A DNA stretch of 64,000 bases from Trichormus sp. NMC-1 (GTDB lineage Bacteria > Cyanobacteriota > Cyanobacteriia > Cyanobacteriales > Nostocaceae): contig NZ_LZQD01000006.1 of the NCBI RefSeq assembly GCF_001858025.1, forward strand, positions 90,894-154,893, read 5' to 3'. Of this stretch, positions 35,955 through 46,106 are shown in pieces. The translations under genes and the position numbers were made by a program. The stretch's first letter is position 1; every line of letters starts with the position of its first letter. A model generated the notes under the pieces. The model saw only the letters and a list, made by a program, of their open reading frames with translations. It was not told where the DNA came from and ran no database searches.

Positions 35955-37571
35955 CTAAAAATTAAAAGTTGTCCTCAACACCCCCACAAAAATATCATTA
36001 TTTGCCGAAACATGACCAGGGTCAGTAACAATAAAAAATCCAGGAGTAATTGCTATATTATCATTAACTAAATAACGATAAAAAACCTCATAATGTGTAG
36101 AATTACCACTATCAACATTAGCAATTAAAGAACCATCGTTCAACTTCAACGGTTGACCATATATCAAACCCAATAAATCACCTTTTCTCCCAAAAGGATC
36201 ATATAAACCTACAGAAGCCTGGTAAGTACTGCTAAGAGCAACCGCATCTGATTTGACGAAATCAGTAACTACTGCACCCCCCCATAAACTCAAAACCACA
36301 TTATCACTTACTTGCCATTTCATACTCGCATTCACAGCATGAATTTGAGCAGGCTCATTTAATCCTCCAGATGTATCTGCGTTACCACTACCTGTCCCAG
36401 TATCTAATTGACCATCACTAGCATAAGCATTTACATAAGCTAAACCAGTAATTAAAGAAGAGGTTGGTTTATATAAAAGTTGCACTCCTAAAGCACTATG
36501 ATCTGCACCAAATACACCTTCATTAGTGTTGTTACTATTTCTGGTTCCGTAAGCAAATTGCAACCGCATTTTATCAGACATCAACCAATCAAAACCTACC
36601 CCAGCATCAAGACTACCAATTCTCAACAAAGAAGTTGAACCAGCAAAGGAAGAAATCGCTCCTTGTCCTGCATTAGCGTAGGGAGAATTAACGCTGAGAA
36701 CACTACTCAGACTAAATCCTACAGGTCTAAAGGTGAAAACTACTTTATCGCCTAATCCTGCTATCCTATATTCTAAAGAATCTAATTTTACCTGATTATC
36801 ATAATCTGCTTGCCAAGCCAACCTGGCCATATTCGTATTAAAAGCTTGAGGATTACCAAAGCTATCACCAGTACTATTTCCTGAAGTTAACCCAATCCGA
36901 AAAACGTCTTTACCATTAAAAGAAGAAATTAATTGTAACTGAGTTAATTGTGTGAGAATTGTGTTAGCTTCACCATTACCTGGAGGCGCACCACCTGAAC
37001 CTGTGGCTAGTCCGAATATAACTTGTCCAGCTAATTTAGCAGTAGTAGAAAACTGTTGTGATTCTATATTAGCATTTCGTGCTTCTAAATTATCAATTCT
37101 TCCTCTTAAAACAGATAATTCTCCAGCAAATTCTGCTTGTAACTTCTGGATTTTTTCTAAATCTTCTTTGCTCACACCATTTGATAAACCCCCAGCAGAT
37201 AATTCATCAATTTTCTGCATGACAGCTTGTAAACCTGCGGCAAATTCATAACGACTGATGGAACGATTACCTTTAAATGTACCATCAGGATAACTAGCAA
37301 TCACACCATAACGTTCTACTAAAGATTTCAAGGCTGTAAATGCCCAATCACTCGTTTGTACATCAGATAATTGTGAAACTGATGTTACGCGATTGCTACT
37401 TTCAGATGCTGCTGGTGTTTGAGATATATCGAAATTTTCAGGTTCTTCTAGAAAAATTAATTGTGAGTTTTGTGAATTATTAGCCTGTTCAATATTATCT
37501 GCAAAAGCGGGTAAATTTAAAGAAATTAATACCACTCCAGATAGAAGCAATAAATTTTTTGCACCCATCAT
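35955..37571 (-). CDS. S-layer-homology/OprB-family outer-membrane porin
   Basis: 538 residues. Signal peptide MMGAKNLLLLSGVVLISLNL. An SLH domain near 68-120 (VQTSDWAFTALKSLVERYGV, YPDGTFKGNRSISRYEFAAG) probably binds pyruvylated cell-wall glycan. A short coiled coil (EDLEKIQKLQAEFAGELSVL) follows, then an OprB beta barrel from about 180 to the C-terminal Phe (VGVLRTTFNF). This is the typical cyanobacterial porin for small solutes and ions. It sits just downstream of a FecR-domain gene on the same strand. Confidence 0.94.
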   Translation of the reverse strand: MMGAKNLLLLSGVVLISLNLPAFADNIEQANNSQNSQLIFLEEPENFDISQTPAASESSNRVTSVSQLSDVQTSDWAFTALKSLVERYGVIASYPDGTFKGNRSISRYEFAAGLQAVMQKIDELSAGGLSNGVSKEDLEKIQKLQAEFAGELSVLRGRIDNLEARNANIESQQFSTTAKLAGQVIFGLATGSGGAPPGNGEANTILTQLTQLQLISSFNGKDVFRIGLTSGNSTGDSFGNPQAFNTNMARLAWQADYDNQVKLDSLEYRIAGLGDKVVFTFRPVGFSLSSVLSVNSPYANAGQGAISSFAGSTSLLRIGSLDAGVGFDWLMSDKMRLQFAYGTRNSNNTNEGVFGADHSALGVQLLYKPTSSLITGLAYVNAYASDGQLDTGTGSGNADTSGGLNEPAQIHAVNASMKWQVSDNVVLSLWGGAVVTDFVKSDAVALSSTYQASVGLYDPFGRKGDLLGLIYGQPLKLNDGSLIANVDSGNSTHYEVFYRYLVNDNIAITPGFFIVTDPGHVSANNDIFVGVLRTTFNF

Positions 37572-37603
37572 GACTCCTCACATCTATATATAAAAAGAGA
37601 AAA

Positions 37604-38851
37604 TTAGCGATCGCGTGCTACCCCAGTTGTCAAAATACCACTATAGGGAATTCCGTTTTTAAGTTCTTCCCCATTCACACCAAAAACATCAATTTGAGTG
37701 ATTTCTCCATTAGCATTAATCACAGAACCGCTGCCATTATTACCATTTAAGCCAGCCTTATTACTTACTCCCCTGTTACCGTCAATGTCAATATTGACAG
37801 TTTCTTTATCAAAATATACGGTAATGTTCTTAACAGCATTGGGATTATTTTCAGGAATAAAAATTGCATTATTACCTTCTGTTCGGTAGACAGTTCCTTT
37901 AGTTACTTGTGGGTTATTAATTCTCACAGAACCTCGAAACCGAGGATTTAAATCTCCTTCTGTTCCACCCAAAGCATCACTGAGAAAACTGTTAGTAAAT
38001 CCTTGAATTCTTTTAGTTTGATTTCTCAAAGCTGCTAAAGTTTGAGTTCTCACAGCATTGATGGTTTCTTGAACTTTAGGCGCTTCTTGGGCAACTAAAT
38101 TTTCTTGTCCTGGAGCCAAACCACTAGTCAAGTTAGTTGATTTATAAAATCCCTGTAAATCAAATTCCTGTACTTTTCCCACCAAACCATTTCTCACGGC
38201 TACAGTTTGACCACCTTTGAGAGCAACCGTTTTTTTATCTTGTTGATCAGATATTGTAATATCTCCATCTGTGAGTGCAAAAACTTGTGTGTGATTATTT
38301 TGAGCATCATGAATCACCATCACTGCACTAGGTTTAATAGCTGGTGAAAAGAGAGATGTTGGAGATAAAGATGGTTTGTTATCTTTAGTATTTATCGTAT
38401 TTATGGCCAAAATACTAATTTTACTTTCTGGGGTTTCCACTTCCGTTCCCACGCTACCCGGTGGACTCAAAATCAAAGCCGTGCCATTTTCTAGCTTGAA
38501 AATCATTTCATTCAAAGCAATTCGATTTGGCAATTGAAAACGGCGTACACCTGGCTCAAATCGAAAAATACTCCGTTGATCTACACGAATTAAAGATTTA
38601 TCATTAAAGAATAATTGCGCCTCAGAACCAACTCCTGTTTTCACAGCATCACGGGGAACCATCACATCATTTAGTTCGGCTTTCCGTGGAGTTTTGTTTT
38701 GTAACAAAAGTTCAACTGTCTTAATCAATTTATAAAGTTCTGCACGGGTTAGCGGTTGGTCTTGGGTCGCCAGTACAGGAGTCATCCAAGACACTGCTAA
38801 TAGACTGCTAACAACTAACTTCTGAGTTACTGATAACATCTTATTGTCCAT
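37604..38851 (-). CDS. FecR-domain secreted protein
   Basis: About 415 residues from ATG at 38851, chosen because GGAGAG lies just upstream; an earlier in-frame ATG at 38878 lacks one. Signal peptide MLSVTQKLVVSSLLAVSWMT with a cut near VLATQ. The FecR-type beta segment reads VKTGVGSEAQLFFNDKSLIR, then VDQRSIFRFEPG. The later part has no recognised domain. Such proteins in cyanobacteria often accompany porins or surface proteins and may sense periplasmic signals. It is 32 bases upstream of the porin start, so the two probably form an operon. Confidence 0.85.
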   Translation of the reverse strand: MDNKMLSVTQKLVVSSLLAVSWMTPVLATQDQPLTRAELYKLIKTVELLLQNKTPRKAELNDVMVPRDAVKTGVGSEAQLFFNDKSLIRVDQRSIFRFEPGVRRFQLPNRIALNEMIFKLENGTALILSPPGSVGTEVETPESKISILAINTINTKDNKPSLSPTSLFSPAIKPSAVMVIHDAQNNHTQVFALTDGDITISDQQDKKTVALKGGQTVAVRNGLVGKVQEFDLQGFYKSTNLTSGLAPGQENLVAQEAPKVQETINAVRTQTLAALRNQTKRIQGFTNSFLSDALGGTEGDLNPRFRGSVRINNPQVTKGTVYRTEGNNAIFIPENNPNAVKNITVYFDKETVNIDIDGNRGVSNKAGLNGNNGSGSVINANGEITQIDVFGVNGEELKNGIPYSGILTTGVARDR

Positions 38852-38986
38852 TTCTCTCCACTTGTTATCACTAAACATAACAATAGAGTATTTTGGACAG
38901 TATTTGTTCCGTAATTAAGTATTGAATAAATAACCCAACAAGATGGAATTTGACGACTCGAATAAATCGCCAAATTTGACAAATCT

Positions 38987-40042
38987 TCACACTATAACTA
39001 AGTCGGCTTGTGCATCTTCCTCTGGTTCATAACCAGCTGCCAGTTTTTCCATTGCTTTATCAATTAAATCCAAACCTTGCTGCACTGTTTCTACTAAACT
39101 TAACTGTCCTCGCAACTCTGCTGCACCCATAAAACCTTTAGCATACCAAGTCATATGTTTACGAGCTTGACGCACACCTCTGTCGCCCTTATATTCCCAT
39201 AAAGCATATAAATGTTCTCTGGCACATTCCAATCTTTGAATTGCATTTGGTGCCGGTAATAATTCCCCAGTTTTCAGGAAATGATCAACTTCACCTACCA
39301 AAAATGGATAACCTAAAGTTCCACGAGAACACATTACCCCATCTGCACCAGTTTCTTCTAAGCATTTCACTGCTGCTTCCACAGAGAAAATATCTCCATT
39401 ACCAATTACGGGAATTGAAAGCACTTGCTTCACCCGTGCAATCCATTCCCAACGAGCGTTACCATTGTAACCTTGAGCGCGGGTACGTCCATGCACCGTA
39501 ATCATTTTTGCGCCAGCATCTTCCATTCTTTTAGCAAAATCCAGAATGGTAATTTCTTGATCATTCCAACCAATTCGGGTTTTGACGGTAACGGGAACAT
39601 CAACAGCTTTCACAACTTCCCGCACAATTGCTTCTGCTATTTCTGGTTGTCGCAATAAGGAAGAACCACCACCATTTTTAGTGATTTTATTAACTGGACA
39701 ACCCATATTAATATCAACAGTATCTGCACCTTCAGCAACTGCTTTTATTGCTGCTTCGGCGAGGAAATCTGGACGACAATCAAACAACTGAATGCTAATG
39801 GGGCGTTCGTTGGGATCTACCTCCATAATTATGGGTAACTCCTTGACGTAGTGCAATCCTGTTGCATTCACCATTTCGGTATACATCATCGATTCTGGTG
39901 CATAACGACGCACTAAGCGACGAAATACCAAATCTGTCACCCCCGATAACGGCGATTGCAACACACGGCTTTTAACCTCAAATGAGCCAATTTTTAGAGG
40001 TTGGGAGAGTCTAGCTTGGAGAGTGGGAGACAGGGAAAGCAT
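38987..40042 (-). CDS. dus: tRNA-dihydrouridine synthase
   Basis: 351 residues. FMN TIM barrel: LQSPLSGVTDLVFRRLVRRY near 27-46, DINMGCPVNKITKNGGGSSL near 105-124 with the catalytic Cys, TVHGRTRAQGYNG and VIGNGDIFSVEAA. It reduces uridine to dihydrouridine in tRNA D-loops using NADPH. It resembles DusB by length and motifs; the exact position specificity is not settled here. It is followed upstream by a small helix-turn-helix-like gene. Confidence 0.94.
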   Translation of the reverse strand: MLSLSPTLQARLSQPLKIGSFEVKSRVLQSPLSGVTDLVFRRLVRRYAPESMMYTEMVNATGLHYVKELPIIMEVDPNERPISIQLFDCRPDFLAEAAIKAVAEGADTVDINMGCPVNKITKNGGGSSLLRQPEIAEAIVREVVKAVDVPVTVKTRIGWNDQEITILDFAKRMEDAGAKMITVHGRTRAQGYNGNARWEWIARVKQVLSIPVIGNGDIFSVEAAVKCLEETGADGVMCSRGTLGYPFLVGEVDHFLKTGELLPAPNAIQRLECAREHLYALWEYKGDRGVRQARKHMTWYAKGFMGAAELRGQLSLVETVQQGLDLIDKAMEKLAAGYEPEEDAQADLVIV

Positions 40043-40055
40043 ACAATTTTTGAAT

Positions 40056-40340
40056 TTAGTTTTTGAATACCATATCTTGATGATATTGATATTCCATCAG
40101 GATTTTAGTACCTGCTGGTGTCAAGTCCCAGCGATCGCGTGGTGAACCTGGTAATATGTGTCTTTCAAGCAAACCCTTAGCCACCAGATCCTTTAGTACC
40201 ACCATCATGTCAGGTTCTCTGGGTACATCTAAGCGAGAAAGAGAATTGGCTAGTTCATACCAACTCCAATTACCCTGTCCTTTGGCCACTAATTTTATAA
40301 GTACTAATTCGAGTTGAGTTAATTGGATTGAGTTTTTCAT
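40056..40340 (-). CDS. Small winged-helix-like conserved protein
   Basis: 94 residues from ATG at 40340; GGGAGG lies 7 bases upstream, so this start is better than the ATG at 40355. QLTQLELVLIKLVAKGQGNW, then LANSLSRLDVP, VLKDLVAKGLLERHI and RDRWDLTPAGTKILMEY have the shape of a winged-helix DNA-binding domain (PadR/MarR-like beta wing with DLTPAG). It precedes dus by 13 bases on the same strand. Target unknown. Confidence 0.75.
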   Translation of the reverse strand: MKNSIQLTQLELVLIKLVAKGQGNWSWYELANSLSRLDVPREPDMMVVLKDLVAKGLLERHILPGSPRDRWDLTPAGTKILMEYQYHQDMVFKN

Positions 40341-40402
40341 GAATATCCCTCCCATCTTTAATTTTAAGAGGATTTGAGGCTAAAAAATAATATGTTTTGA
40401 GT

Positions 40403-40447
40403 ATTCAGGTAGAGGTTTTAGACAGACATTAAAAGCTCTACCTGAAT
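40403..40447. other. Strong hairpin between two small genes
   Basis: ATTCAGGTAGAG pairs perfectly with CTCTACCTGAAT (12 bp), loop about 20 bases. It lies downstream of the 40473-40886 gene and could be its terminator, but no T-run follows, so it may be a repeat element instead. Confidence 0.55.
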
Positions 40448-40472
40448 GCTTACGCCCTAGCAGAGCATCATT

Positions 40473-40886
40473 TTACAAAGTTATTTCCATAAATAACACG
40501 CCAGGCCCTTCCTTTAGCCCATAATCCTCTAGTGTTGCTGTGTGAGCATTATTCCAGAGTTCATAAGCCGCATCTGGATCATCTGGTTGTCCTGTTGGGT
40601 ATCCAAGTTGTTTATACCTCAAGTACTCCCGGAGTTCATGGGTATAGAAGCGGAGATCGACTGGTTCAGCTAAGATTTCATCTGCGGCTATTTTTCTTAA
40701 TCTTTCTACCATTTTCATTTCTGCGTCACCAACAGGATTAAACCTGCGGATATGGGATTCAACTATATCAGTACCCTTATTTGTGATTTTAACTTTTGTG
40801 TAATCGAGTTTCAGAATCTTACCACCAGCTTTTGATGGCGAGAAGGGTCTGCCGCTAATAGCACCTTTTTTCTGTATTTCCTTCAT
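40473..40886 (-). CDS. Orphan protein resembling a polymorphic-toxin C-terminal domain
   Basis: 137 residues. GTDIVESHIRRFNPVGDAEM, then YTHELREYLRYKQLGYP and AAYELWNNAHTATLEDYGL resemble, from memory, C-terminal domains at the ends of secreted polymorphic toxins and hemagglutinin-type proteins. Here it stands alone with a short N-terminus (GRPFSPSKAGGKI) and no secretion signal. It may be a detached toxin module or a stand-alone enzyme. No immunity gene is obvious beside it. Activity unknown. Confidence 0.65.
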   Translation of the reverse strand: MKEIQKKGAISGRPFSPSKAGGKILKLDYTKVKITNKGTDIVESHIRRFNPVGDAEMKMVERLRKIAADEILAEPVDLRFYTHELREYLRYKQLGYPTGQPDDPDAAYELWNNAHTATLEDYGLKEGPGVLFMEITL

Positions 40887-41534
40887 ATAAATATTAACTT
40901 GTTACTTCCTTCCAACCTTAGAGGTTGTTTGAAAAGTATCAAAATTGATCGAGATCCCCCCACCCCCCTTTCCAAGGCAGGCAAAAACTTTTCAAACATC
41001 CTCTTAGTTCGTTAAAGCAGGGATGCCAAAGATTGCTCTTTAGATTTACTAAATATGCTGTCAGTTTTCACTCTGGATTGATTGCTGAGATTAGCTTTGT
41101 AGCTATCTTATCGCGTTGCTGTTTACCCCGGTGATTTGGGTTCTCTAAAACGCTAGTTTACTAGGTTTGCAAGCAGATACACTGTGCCATTAGCTTGCCC
41201 ATAACCTCAATTTGACGGCAAATACGACTTTGAGATTACGGTTCACCCCAATTCGTGAACGTATTAATTCTCCTACATTAGTCAGAGTGACAGCAAATTG
41301 ATCCATGAACCAACTAAAAACAAACTTTAAAATTAACCGTCCTATTCAAGGTTCGGGAAACCACCCTTCATGGACTGGCTACACAAGTTCAGTATATATA
41401 TCAGCATAACTTGCGGTTTCAAGCCCAGAAAAGCTAAACCATGCTGAACGGACTGCTTTTTTGAATCAGTTAGTTCACGATTTAGTCCTTTATAATCCCA
41501 TTCATTTGTAGTTATACGGAGTCAAAAAAATAAA
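40887..41534. other. Long upstream region of dnaK2, with a family-3 element
   Basis: 648 bases without a gene. 40918-41007 is a family-3 inverted-repeat element. 41010-41534 is dnaK2 leader/promoter DNA. No CIRCE element was seen; CGGAGT at 41518-41523 is the likely Shine-Dalgarno, about 10 bases before the ATG. Confidence 0.5.
40918..41007. repeat. Family-3 inverted-repeat element
   Basis: Left end TTAGAGGTTGTTTGAAAAGT and right end ACTTTTCAAACATCCTCTTA are inverse copies. The interior is C-rich (ccccccaccccccttt). Same family as 29147-29259. Confidence 0.8.
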
Positions 41535-43445
41535 ATGGCAAAAGTAGTTGGAATAGACTTAGGTACGACGAACTCCTGCGTAGCAGTGATGGAAGGTGGT
41601 AAACCCACTGTCATCGCCAATGCAGAAGGCTTTCGGACAACACCATCAGTAGTCGCATTTGCCAAAAATGGCGATCGCTTGGTTGGTCAAATCGCCAAAC
41701 GTCAAGCGGTGATGAACCCCGAAAATACCTTTTATTCGGTTAAACGCTTTATCGGTCGTCGTTATGACGAAGTGACCAAGGAAACTACAGAAGTATCTTA
41801 CAAAGTCCTAGGTAGTGGCGGTAACGTTAAGCTAGACTCACCAGGCGCTGGCAAACAATTTTCTCCTGAAGAAATTTCTGCCCAAGTCCTCCGCAAACTA
41901 GTAGAAGACGCTAGTAAATATCTGGGTGAAACCGTTACCCAAGCAGTAATCACCGTTCCTGCATATTTCAACGACTCCCAACGCCAAGCCACCAAAGACG
42001 CTGGTAAAATCGCTGGGGTTGAAGTTCTACGAATTATCAACGAACCCACAGCCGCTTCCTTGGCTTATGGCTTTGATAAAAAGAGCAACGAAACTATCCT
42101 CGTATTTGACCTTGGTGGTGGTACATTCGACGTATCCGTACTAGAAGTAGGCGATGGTGTATTTGAAGTACTAGCTACATCTGGAGATACTCACCTTGGT
42201 GGTGACGACTTCGATAAAAAAATAGTTGACTTCTTAGCTGAACAATTCAGAAAAGCCGAAGGTATTGACCTCCGCAAAGACAAACAAGCCTTACAACGTC
42301 TGACTGAAGCCGCAGAAAAAGCCAAAATTGAACTTTCTAGCGTTACCCAAGCAGAAATTAACTTACCATTTATCACCGCTACCCAGGATGGTCCCAAGCA
42401 CCTGGATACAACTCTAACTCGCGCCACATTTGAAGAACTTTGCTCCGACTTAATTGACCGTTGCCGCATCCCCGTAGAAAATGCTCTCAGAGATGCCAAG
42501 TTAAACAAGAGCAATATCGATGAAGTCGTGTTAGTAGGTGGTTCCACCCGTATTCCCGCAGTCCAAGAGGTAGTGAAGCGGGTATTAGGTAGAGAGCCTA
42601 ACCAAACTGTTAACCCTGATGAAGTTGTAGCAGTTGGTGCAGCAATTCAAGCAGGTGTTCTAGCTGGTGACGTTACAGGTATCTTGTTGTTAGACGTATC
42701 ACCACTATCCTTGGGTGTAGAAACCTTGGGTGGTGTGATGACCAAGATTATTCCTCGCAACACCACAATTCCTACCAAAAAATCAGAAGTTTTCTCGACT
42801 GCTGTAGACGGTCAAACTAACGTAGAAATTCACGTCCTCCAAGGGGAACGGGAATTCTCAAATGATAACAAGAGTTTGGGAACCTTCCGTTTAGATGGTA
42901 TTCCCCCCGCACCTCGTGGCGTACCTCAAATTGAAGTTACCTTTGACATTGACGCAAACGGTATCCTCAACGTCACCGCTAAGGATAAAGGCACTGGTAA
43001 AGAACAATCTATCAGCATTACTGGCGCTTCTACCTTGGATAAAAACGACGTTGACCGCATGGTGCGCGAAGCCGAACAAAACGCTTCTAGCGACAAAGAA
43101 CGGCGTGAGAAGATTGAACGTAAGAACCAAGCCGACTCTTTAGCATACCAAGCTGAAAAGCAGTTGCAAGAATTGGGTGATAAAGTTCCCGAAGCTGATA
43201 AAACCAAAATCGAAGGTTTGGTAAAAGAACTGCGAGATGCAGTAGCTAAGGAAGATGATGAGCAAATCAAGAAGCTGACACCAGAATTGCAACAAGCATT
43301 GTTTGCTGTTGGTAGCAACATCTATCAACAAGCTGGTGCTGGTGAAACTCCTGGTGCTGGTGCTGAACCTCCCTCAGGCGGTTCTACTCCCCCTTCTGGT
43401 AGTGGTGATGATGTGATTGATGCAGATTTCACTGAAAGCAAATAA
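41535..43445 (+). CDS. dnaK2: Hsp70 chaperone DnaK2
   Basis: 636 residues, standard DnaK length. [20 protein letters not shown] at 6-25, [55 protein letters not shown], and a C-terminal Gly/Pro/Ser-rich tail ending [12 protein letters not shown], the EEVD-like end of DnaK2. This is the main ATP-dependent folding chaperone of the cytosol in cyanobacteria. It stands alone here, with a hairpin terminator downstream. Confidence 0.97.
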   Translation: MAKVVGIDLGTTNSCVAVMEGGKPTVIANAEGFRTTPSVVAFAKNGDRLVGQIAKRQAVMNPENTFYSVKRFIGRRYDEVTKETTEVSYKVLGSGGNVKLDSPGAGKQFSPEEISAQVLRKLVEDASKYLGETVTQAVITVPAYFNDSQRQATKDAGKIAGVEVLRIINEPTAASLAYGFDKKSNETILVFDLGGGTFDVSVLEVGDGVFEVLATSGDTHLGGDDFDKKIVDFLAEQFRKAEGIDLRKDKQALQRLTEAAEKAKIELSSVTQAEINLPFITATQDGPKHLDTTLTRATFEELCSDLIDRCRIPVENALRDAKLNKSNIDEVVLVGGSTRIPAVQEVVKRVLGREPNQTVNPDEVVAVGAAIQAGVLAGDVTGILLLDVSPLSLGVETLGGVMTKIIPRNTTIPTKKSEVFSTAVDGQTNVEIHVLQGEREFSNDNKSLGTFRLDGIPPAPRGVPQIEVTFDIDANGILNVTAKDKGTGKEQSISITGASTLDKNDVDRMVREAEQNASSDKERREKIERKNQADSLAYQAEKQLQELGDKVPEADKTKIEGLVKELRDAVAKEDDEQIKKLTPELQQALFAVGSNIYQQAGAGETPGAGAEPPSGGSTPPSGSGDDVIDADFTESK

Positions 43446-43483
43446 TTCAATTCTTTGGGGGTTTTATTGCTCCCTTTTTTATT

Positions 43484-43519
43484 ACCCATTCAGATTTTTA
43501 TCTGGGTGGGTATTTTTTA
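43484..43519 (+). terminator. Rho-independent terminator of dnaK2
   Basis: ACCCATTCAGAT pairs with ATCTGGGTGGGT (two mismatches) around a TTTT loop, followed by ATTTTTTAT. Confidence 0.7.
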
Positions 43520-43554
43520 TAAGTAGTCATGCAAAATAAATTTCACATTTATAG

Positions 43555-43974
<420 letters not shown>

Positions 43975-44163
43975 AAAACCATCTTGTAGTGAGAGTTTCA
44001 TTATCAATTGATGTCCTAACCACCCTGTCCACGGCTATATCAGAGGGAACAGGGAACAGGTAATTCTTAATTTTCCCCGTGTCACCGCGTCCCCGCGTCC
44101 CCGCCTCCCCGCGTCACCGCGTCCCCGCGTCCCCGTGTCACCGCGTCCCGACTTCCCCATCTC

Positions 44164-46044
44164 CTAAGTCCCCAGCATCTGCAAGTTATGCAATGTGGCG
44201 TAAAGTCCTCCTTGTTCTATCAATTGTTCATGGCTTCCTTGCTCGATTAATTCCCCACGCTTCAAAACAAAAATTCTGTCTACATTGCGAATTGTTGACA
44301 AACGGTGAGCAATAATAATCGCAGTCCGTTTGATTAAAAGCTGATTTAATGCCTGTTGAACTAAAGCTTCTGTTCCAACATCCAAACTAGCTGTAGCTTC
44401 ATCTAATACTAAAATTTGTGGGTTACGAATTGCCGCGCGAGCAAAGGCTAAAAGTTGTTTTTGTCCACTAGAAATATTTGTCCCTCTTTCTCTTAATTGA
44501 GTATCATAGCCTTGGGGTAATTGATCAATAAATTCAGCAACATTAGTTTTTTTCGCAGCTTGTTGAATCTCTGCAAATGTGTAACTATCCCCTAAAGTAA
44601 TATTACTTTTAACATCACCAGCAAACAAAAAGGCTTCTTGCAAAATCACTGCCATATAACGCCGCAGTTCGGCTTGTGGTATCTCACGGATATCTACGCC
44701 ATCAATCAGAATGCGTCCTTGTGTGGGTTCATAAAGACGACACAAAAGCCGGATAATAGAACTTTTACCTGCACCTGTTGGACCGACTAAGGCGATTTTT
44801 TCACCGGGATGAATGGTAAAGTCTAAGTCTTTAATTACATAATCATCGTCTTTGTAAGCAAACCAAACGTGTTCAAAACGAATTTCTCCAAGTTCATCTC
44901 TAGGAGCAAATTTTTGGGATTCCAAACTATCAATGATTTCATCTATATAGCCAAGATTAACATTCAAAATTGAAGACTGAGGATGGAGAAGATCGCTTAT
45001 TTCTATGCGTTCATCTAAAATATCACTCACTCTTTCAACAGCAGTAAAACCAGATTGAATGACAGTAAATTTTTCAGCAAAATTCCGCAAAGGATCGAAT
45101 AATTGTTGGGCATATAAAATAAATGCTGACAAAATCCCAAAAGTGATATTTTTATCCAATAGCAATAAACCACCAATCCACAATACCCCAGCAATGGCAA
45201 TCAGACTAATCCATTCTAAGGTTCCTGAAACAGCAGAATCATACCAAATGGTAGTATCTAATTCCTTGATATATTGATTATTAGTGGCACGAAACAATTT
45301 TGCATTAAATTGTTCCCTGCGGAATAACTGGACTACATTAATCCCCACAATGTTTTCTTGCAATTGGGAATTTAGTTTTGACAGTTCTTCGCGGGCTTTA
45401 TAATTTGCTTTGCGATACTGCTGCTGAAAGTAAATAATTACCCAGGTGATTGGTAAGAGAATTAACAGCAGCAAACCAGCAAGTTGCCACTGAAGAGAAA
45501 ACATCAAACCAATAATCACCAGCATAGAAAACAAATCGGAGACAATCCCAATCGCTCCCGTAGCAAATACATCTCCTAAACTTTCTACATCGCTAGTCAG
45601 TCTAGTAATTAGTTTACCTACAGGTGTGCGATCAAAAAAACGTACTGCCAGAGATGTTACATGGTGAAATAAATCCTCACGGATTGCAGCAGTAATTTTT
45701 TGTCCTAGTTTCTGTACCAGATAACCTTGAATACCTGTCAGTGACAATCTGATGATCATTGCTGCCAAAAAAAATCCTTGAAGGATTGCTAAACCTTCCG
45801 AGAGGGAGCGATTTTTGAGAAATTCATAGGTGCTGGGTTCTTGACGAATTAGAGATATTGCCTGTCCAATCAATAATGGTTGAATGGCGTTAGCTAAGGC
45901 AATGGGAATCAGTAGAGACATTGAAAGCGTCAGTAGTAGCCCACTGCGTCGGGCATAGGGTACTAGACGCAAAAACAACCGCCAGTCATTTTCACGCCGT
46001 CGGTATTGTTTGTTAGATTTTTGCGGGGATGGATAAATGCTCAT
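44164..46044 (-). CDS. ABC exporter, fused permease and ATPase (MsbA/MdlB-like)
   Basis: 626 residues. Six-helix membrane domain at about 25-335 (GLLLTLSMSLLIPIALANAI, DLFSMLVIIGLMFSLQWQLA). ATPase domain with Walker A LVGPTGAGKSSIIRLL near 417-432, signature ISSGQKQLLAFARA, Walker B ILVLDEATASLD and H-loop IIIAHRLSTIRN. It forms a dimer that exports lipids, peptides or drugs; the substrate is not readable. The insertion near 345-375 (HPQSSILNVNLGYIDEIIDS) is typical of the MdlB-type branch. The N-terminus is cytoplasmic and basic. Confidence 0.93.
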   Translation of the reverse strand: MSIYPSPQKSNKQYRRRENDWRLFLRLVPYARRSGLLLTLSMSLLIPIALANAIQPLLIGQAISLIRQEPSTYEFLKNRSLSEGLAILQGFFLAAMIIRLSLTGIQGYLVQKLGQKITAAIREDLFHHVTSLAVRFFDRTPVGKLITRLTSDVESLGDVFATGAIGIVSDLFSMLVIIGLMFSLQWQLAGLLLLILLPITWVIIYFQQQYRKANYKAREELSKLNSQLQENIVGINVVQLFRREQFNAKLFRATNNQYIKELDTTIWYDSAVSGTLEWISLIAIAGVLWIGGLLLLDKNITFGILSAFILYAQQLFDPLRNFAEKFTVIQSGFTAVERVSDILDERIEISDLLHPQSSILNVNLGYIDEIIDSLESQKFAPRDELGEIRFEHVWFAYKDDDYVIKDLDFTIHPGEKIALVGPTGAGKSSIIRLLCRLYEPTQGRILIDGVDIREIPQAELRRYMAVILQEAFLFAGDVKSNITLGDSYTFAEIQQAAKKTNVAEFIDQLPQGYDTQLRERGTNISSGQKQLLAFARAAIRNPQILVLDEATASLDVGTEALVQQALNQLLIKRTAIIIAHRLSTIRNVDRIFVLKRGELIEQGSHEQLIEQGGLYATLHNLQMLGT

Positions 46045-46106
46045 AGTAAGAGCATTATATTAATTTTTTTACATAATTCCATGCCCAATTTATAGTAGTT
46101 TTGATT

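Noticed and set aside
41010..41534. tRNA or small RNA gene upstream of dnaK2
   Set aside because: GGTTCG near 41349 recalls a T-arm, but no acceptor stem or anticodon arm can be built around it.
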